A stretch of DNA of 64,000 nucleotides, taken from assembly GCF_030052815.1 (NCBI RefSeq), contig NC_079496.1, forward strand, positions 76,559,652 through 76,623,651, in the 5' to 3' direction. This DNA is from Hevea brasiliensis (taxonomy: Eukaryota; Streptophyta; Magnoliopsida; Malpighiales; Euphorbiaceae). A program made the translations under genes and the position numbers. The notes under the pieces were generated by a model. The model was not told where the DNA came from. It made no database searches and saw nothing but the letters and a program-made list of their open reading frames with translations. Positions 59,901 to 64,000 of this stretch are shown one piece after another. The stretch's first letter is position 1. Each line of letters opens with the position of its first letter.

Positions 59901-60657
59901 TTTAAATTTCGTCCTCGAAATTTACCTGATGCAAATAGTTGAGGGAACTATTGCCTCATCGTCTCTTCACTTTCCCAAGTTGCCTCTTCGGTGTTGTGGT
60001 TCCTCCAAAGCACTTTCACCAGTAGAATCTGCTTATTCCTCAACTCTTTCACTTCCTGAGCTCGGATCCGTATGGGTTCTTCTCATATGTCAAATCCGGT
60101 TGTACTTCAATTTCTTCCATGGGGATGACATGTGAAGGATCTGAGCGGTATCTTCTTAGCATAGACACGTGGAACACATTGTGGATCTTGTCCAGCTCTG
60201 GTTGTAAAGCTAGCCTGTAGGCTACTGGTCCCACACGTTCAATGACTTCATATGGGCCAATGAACCTAGGGCTCAACTTACCTTTTCTTCCAAACCTCAG
60301 TGCCTTCTTCCACAGTGACACCTTGAGGAACACTTTATCGCCAACCGTATGTTCTATTTCTTTTCTCTTCAGGTCGGCATAAGATTTCTGTCTATCTGAG
60401 GCAACCTTCAGATTGGCTTTGATCAGTTTTACTTTCTCCTCAGTCTGTTTCACCAGGTCAGGCCCTACCAGTTTGTTTTCGCCCAATTCAGTCCAGCACA
60501 CTGGAGTTCTACATTTCCTCCCATACAGTGCTTCATACGGGGCCATTTGGATGCTAGCTTGGTAGCTATTGTTGTATGCAAATTCTGCCAGTGGGAGGTA
60601 TCTATCCCAACTTCCCTCAAACTCAATGACACAACTCCTCAGCATATCCTCAAGGAC
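59897..60657 (-). pseudogene. Gypsy 1 integrase C-terminus and chromodomain
   Basis: Minus strand. It starts VLEDMLRSC and runs through FAYNNSYQASIQMAPYEALY, GDKVFLKVSLWK, GPYEVIERVGPVAYRLALQP and HNVFHVSMLRRY. A one-base frameshift near 60075 ends the open frame at 60049. In the next frame a chromodomain follows (EVKELRNKQILLVKVLW, then HNTEEATWESEE) with one TAG at 59948-59950 and the final TAG at 59897-59899 beside the PPT. Chromodomains direct integration to particular histone-marked chromatin. This is the clearest clade marker in the window. Confidence 0.87.
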
Positions 60658-60731
60658 CTGACATATATTTCATGTTATTATTATCATTTTAGTTCAATAT
60701 TTGTATTAATTCAATTGGTTCAATTGTTTAC
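60658..60731 (-). other. Intron-like 74-nt interruption of the Gypsy 1 integrase
   Basis: On the minus strand it starts GTAAACAATTG and ends ATATATGTCAG, is about 80% A+T, and has a branch-like AACTAAAAT about 35 bases from its end. Reading straight through meets a TGA four codons in. Removing exactly 60658-60731 joins CAG to GTC and gives the expected family reading VIQ-VLED without a frameshift. It may be a spliced intron or an insertion flanked by CAGG. Confidence 0.65.
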
Positions 60732-62690
60732 CTGGATTACTCTTTCTGATTGCCCATCCGTTTGAGGATGGAAAGCTGTGCTGAAGTGGAGTTGTGTACC
60801 CAAGGACTCATGCAACTTCTTCCAAAATCTCGATGTAAACCTTGGGTCTCGATCAGATATGATGGAAAGTGGAATTCCGTGCAGTCTAACTATCTCACTG
60901 ATATATAATTCTGCTAATTTCTCTAGTGAGTAGTAAGTCCTAACTGGCAAAAAGTGTGCTGACTTCGTCAATCTATCCACTATCACCCATACTGCATCAT
61001 GTTTCTTCTGGGTGAGAGGTAGACCACTTACAAAATCCATGGTGACCCGATCCCATTTCCATTCAGGTATGCGTATAGGCTGTAGCAAACCTGATGGAAC
61101 TTGATGTTCTGCCTTGACTTGCTGACATGTCAAGCACTTAGTTACATAGTCAGCTATGTCCTTCTTCATACCAGGCCACCAATACTGAAGTTTCAGATCA
61201 TGATACATTTTTGTACTTCCTAGGTGCATAGCATAAACACTAGTATGTGCCTCTTTCAGAATACTGGCCTTCAATTCCCCATCATCTGGTACACATACTC
61301 TTCCTTTGTAGTACAGACACCCATCTGCTTTCACCTCATAGTCAGTTGTTTTTCCCTCTGAGATTTTGCTCATGATAGCAATTAACTTTTCATCTGCCTT
61401 TTGCCCATCTAAAATCTGTTGTAGCAGGTTTGGCCTCACTTGCAACTCAGCCAAAATAGCTCCATCTCGAACTAAAGATAGATGGGCGTTCACTGATCTC
61501 AAAGCTATGATGGACTTTCTGCTCAAAGCATCAGCAACTATATTTGCCTTCCTAGGATGGTTGTCAATTACACAATCATAGTCCTTCAGGAACTCAATCC
61601 ATCGTCTCTGTCTAAGGTTGAGCTCCTTCTAGGTTGGCAAGTATTTCAGGCTTTTGTGGTCTGTGTAAATATAGCACTTTTCACCATACAAGTAATGCCT
61701 CCATATCTTCAGTGCGAAGATAATTGCTGCAAGCTCTAGACCATGGGTAGGGTAATTCTGTTCATGTGGCCTTAGCTGTCTGGAAGCATAAGCGACCACC
61801 TTTCCCTCTTGCATCAATACACACCCTAACCCATTATGAGAGGCATCACTGTAGACCACAAAGTCCTTTCCTGACACTAGCTGTGTTAATATTGGTTCCT
61901 CTATCAACATAGCCTTCAACTTCTCAAAACTAGTTTGACACTTGTCATTCCAATCAAATCTGACATTCTTGTGTAACAACTTGGTCATTGGAGCAGCTAT
62001 TAAAGAAAATCCCTTCACAAATCTCCTGTAATACCCAGCTAGCCCCAAGAAGCTTTTGACCTCAATTGTATTTCTAGGAGGCTTCCATTCCATCACTGCT
62101 TCTATTTTCTTGGGATCCACTCTAATCCCATCAGCTGACACTATGTGTCCAAGGAATGCAATCTCATTCAACCAGAAGTCACACTTGGACAACTTAGCAT
62201 ACAGCTTCTTTTCTCTCAGGGTTTGCAGAACAATCCTCAAATGCTCATCATGTTCTTTCCTGGTCTTGGAATACACCAAAATATCATCAATAAAGACCAC
62301 TACGAACCGATCTAGGTATGGATGGAAGATACGGTTCATAAGGTCCATGAATGCTGCTGGTGCATTTGTTAGGCTAAAGGGCATCACTAGGAACTCATAA
62401 TGCCCATATCGGGTCCTGAATGCAGTCTTTGGCACATTTGCATCCTTCACCATCAACTGATGATACCCTGATCTGAGATCAATTTTAGAAAATACTCCTG
62501 CTCCCTTTAACTGATCAAACAGATCATCAATTCTAGGCAACAGATACTTATTCTTCACTGTCACTTTATTCAACTGCCGGTAATCAATGCATAACCTCAA
62601 AGTCCCATCTTTATTCTTTACAAACAGCACTGGAGCTCCCCATGGTGACACACTAGGGCGTATGAACCCCTTATCCAGCAACTCCTGTAA
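60732..62690 (-). pseudogene. Gypsy 1 RT, RNase H and integrase core
   Basis: A single minus-strand frame except for a TAG at 61629-61631 (Gln position in YLPT*KELN). [52 protein letters not shown] and catalytic FIDDILVYS (about 62265-62294). RNase [30 protein letters not shown], then ADALSRK. Integrase: zinc finger ([23 protein letters not shown]), catalytic D in [10 protein letters not shown] in SDRDPRF and E in DGQSERV. All catalytic residues are present. The enzyme copies element RNA and inserts the DNA; only point lesions disable this copy. Confidence 0.88.
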
Positions 62691-64000
62691 CTAGATTTTC
62701 AGTTCCTTCAATTCTGTGGGTGCCATCCTATAAGGAGCAATAGATATTGGTGCTGTACCCGGCAGTGTCTCAATAGCAAATTCAACTTCCCTTTCTGGTG
62801 GCAAACCAAGCAACTCTTCAGGAAATACCTCTGGGAAGTCTCTTACTGTGAGTATATCACTCAGGTTTGGCTTAACTTGCCTAGTATCAATCACGTGTGC
62901 TAGGTAAGCTTCACAGCCTTTTCTCATCATTCTTCTTGCAACTGTGGCTGAGATAACATTGGACAGGAAATCTATCCTTTCACCCACAATAGTGATCTCA
63001 TTACCCTCAGGAGTTTTCAAAGAAATCTTCTTCAATTTACAATCAACTATTGCCTGATGACGTGACAACCAGTCCATTCCCAAAATCACATCAAATTCGT
63101 GGAAGGGCAACTCAATTAGATCTGCCGAGAATTCATACCCCTGAATCCTTAACAGGCAACCCTTGTACACTTTGTTCACTACTACACTGTGGCCCAACGG
63201 ATTATTGGCCAGAATGTCTTGGTCACTCTCCCCTACTAGTATCCCCCTTTCTATGGATAGATTGATGCAGATGTATGAATGAGTGGATCCTGGATCCACC
63301 AATGCATGCACAGATGTATTGTAGAGGGAGAACGTACCCCTGATGACGTCTGGGGCATCTTGCTCCTCCTGAGCTCTCATGGCATAGGCTCTGGCAGGTG
63401 GTCTGCTCTCAGGCCTCTCTGCTGGCTCAGATGCAGGCCTCTGTGATGGTCCCACTGCCTCAGATTTGCCAGATTTCCTACCCCTTTGTGGTGCAGGAGC
63501 AGTGCATCGCTTGTGTTGGAGCATTGTAGTAGTTCTGCGTGGGCCTTCCTTAGCCGATGCTCACAACCCACACCTTGCAGCACCGCCACTCTCCAACACT
63601 CCCCCTTATGCCACTTCAGGCAATGTGGACATGCAGAAGATGCTGGGGCTGGTCCCCTGAACCCCATCCCTGGAGAGTTGCCCACTGATGGTGTGGACTG
63701 ACCTCTCCTAGGGGTAAACTGTGGCCTGGGCCCCTGAAATTGACTTTGACCTTGTGATTGACCTGAACTCTGTGCAGGTGGACCCTTGAACTTCTTCCCA
63801 GATGCAGGAGATGAACTAGACTGACCTGGGCCCCTCTTCTGCTGTCTCTCTCTTATGGTCTGCTCACTTATTCTTACTTTTTCAACTTTTATTGCAACTT
63901 CCACTAACTTGGTGAAGTCGGTGATTCCCAAAGTAGTGATCATGATCTTTATGTTGTCATTTAATCCCTCTTCAGATCTCTTACACCTTTCAACCTCATT
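62691..64000 (-). pseudogene. Gypsy 1 gag C-terminus and protease
   Basis: Minus strand, open from the window edge (ERCKRSEEGLNDNIKI) to a Gln/Ser-rich linker (SSGQSQGQSQFQG) and a zinc-knuckle half, CPHCLKWHKGEC (about 63592-63630). A frameshift near 63500-63580 destroys the second half of the nucleocapsid, and the frame continues as 63524-62691. The protease follows: RGTFSLYNTSVHALVDPGS, where Pro occupies the usual Ser/Thr between Asp and Gly, then FHEFDVILGMDWL and the RT leader YRMAPTELKELK. TAG at 62691-62693 (Gln position) ends the frame. Confidence 0.86.

Larger units (their letters stand above)
43549..64000 (-). mobile_element. Copia E (minus strand), interrupted by two Gypsy insertions
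   Basis: Own sequence: 43549-46327 and 55093-56713, then beyond the right edge. In the minus direction it carries gag C-terminus and protease, integrase, RT and RNase H, PPT (44299-44313) and partial 3' LTR. A Gypsy solo LTR (46328-55087) sits in the integrase gene with target duplication CCATA. Gypsy 1 sits in gag from 56714. Its coding sequence is the best preserved of the Copia copies. Confidence 0.87.
56714..64000 (-). mobile_element. Gypsy 1: Tekay/Del-like chromovirus (minus strand)
   Basis: It runs in from the right edge on the minus strand: gag, protease, RT, RNase H, integrase with chromodomain, PPT and 3' LTR (59885 to 56714). Its right part and 5' LTR are outside the window. It is inserted in the gag gene of Copia E, with GACAT before the LTR tip as the probable target duplication. 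The chromodomain and the order RT-RNase H-INT define a Ty3/gypsy chromovirus; long LTRs favour the Tekay/Del clade. It is the reference that identifies all solo LTRs in the window. Confidence 0.88.

Noticed and set aside
1..64000. Host protein-coding gene or defence, metabolic or other new system
   Set aside because: All substantial reading frames are retrotransposon gag-pol parts or lie in LTRs; no frame suggests anything else.

Overview
This window is a purely transposable-element region of a large, AT-rich plant nuclear genome. The evidence is tRNA-iMet primer-binding sites (TGGTATCAGAGC), Ty1/copia and chromovirus-type Ty3/gypsy polyproteins, Copia LTRs of about 2.1 kb, Gypsy LTRs of 3-4.5 kb and a PIF/Harbinger-like insertion. 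An angiosperm, probably a eudicot, is likely; I cannot name the species. I found no host gene, tRNA, rRNA, CRISPR array or other non-mobile locus. Every coding region is a degenerate retrotransposon gene, and nearly every base can be assigned to an element.

Layout, left to right. (1) 1-6132: 3' end of Copia A (+), with a solo Gypsy LTR (586-4257, TSD TGACT) inside its 3' LTR. (2) 6133-8667: Copia B (+), whose integrase gene was interrupted by Copia A and whose 3' LTR is truncated. (3) 8694-19773: Copia C (+), complete with both LTRs, PBS, a long leader with a minisatellite, gag-pol and PPT. A 1-kb Harbinger-like element sits in the TATA box of its 3' LTR. (4) 19774-27123: Gypsy 2 (-), with gag, remnants of protease, RT, RNase H and the start of integrase, plus a full 5' LTR. 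(5) 27124-28401: half of a related LTR in the opposite orientation. (6) 28402-39740: 5' LTR and start of Copia D (+), split by two mutually nested Gypsy solo LTRs (29642-36682 containing 31593-34681) and by a minus-strand solo Copia LTR (37170-39272). (7) 38523-43548: a 2.5-kb segmental tandem duplication of TE junctions. (8) 43549 onward: Copia E (-), broken by a Gypsy solo LTR (46328-55087), which itself carries an opposite-orientation LTR (46380-50839), and by Gypsy 1 (56714 to beyond 64000).

Gypsy 1 ties the repeats together. It has gag, protease, RT, RNase H, integrase and a C-terminal chromodomain (Tekay/Del-like), followed by a polypurine tract and an LTR starting TGTAACACCC and ending GGGTGTCACA. 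The otherwise uncoded 3-4.5 kb repeats share these ends and have 5-bp target duplications where both ends survive. They are therefore solo LTRs of this lineage.

I see no new biological system. The most interesting points are an approximately 8.7-kb inverted-repeat palindrome made by LTR-in-LTR insertion, a 74-nt GT-AG intron-like interruption of a Gypsy integrase whose removal restores the frame exactly, a microhomology-bounded tandem duplication, a Harbinger insertion in a TATA box, and several small hairpins and motifs conserved across diverged LTRs.
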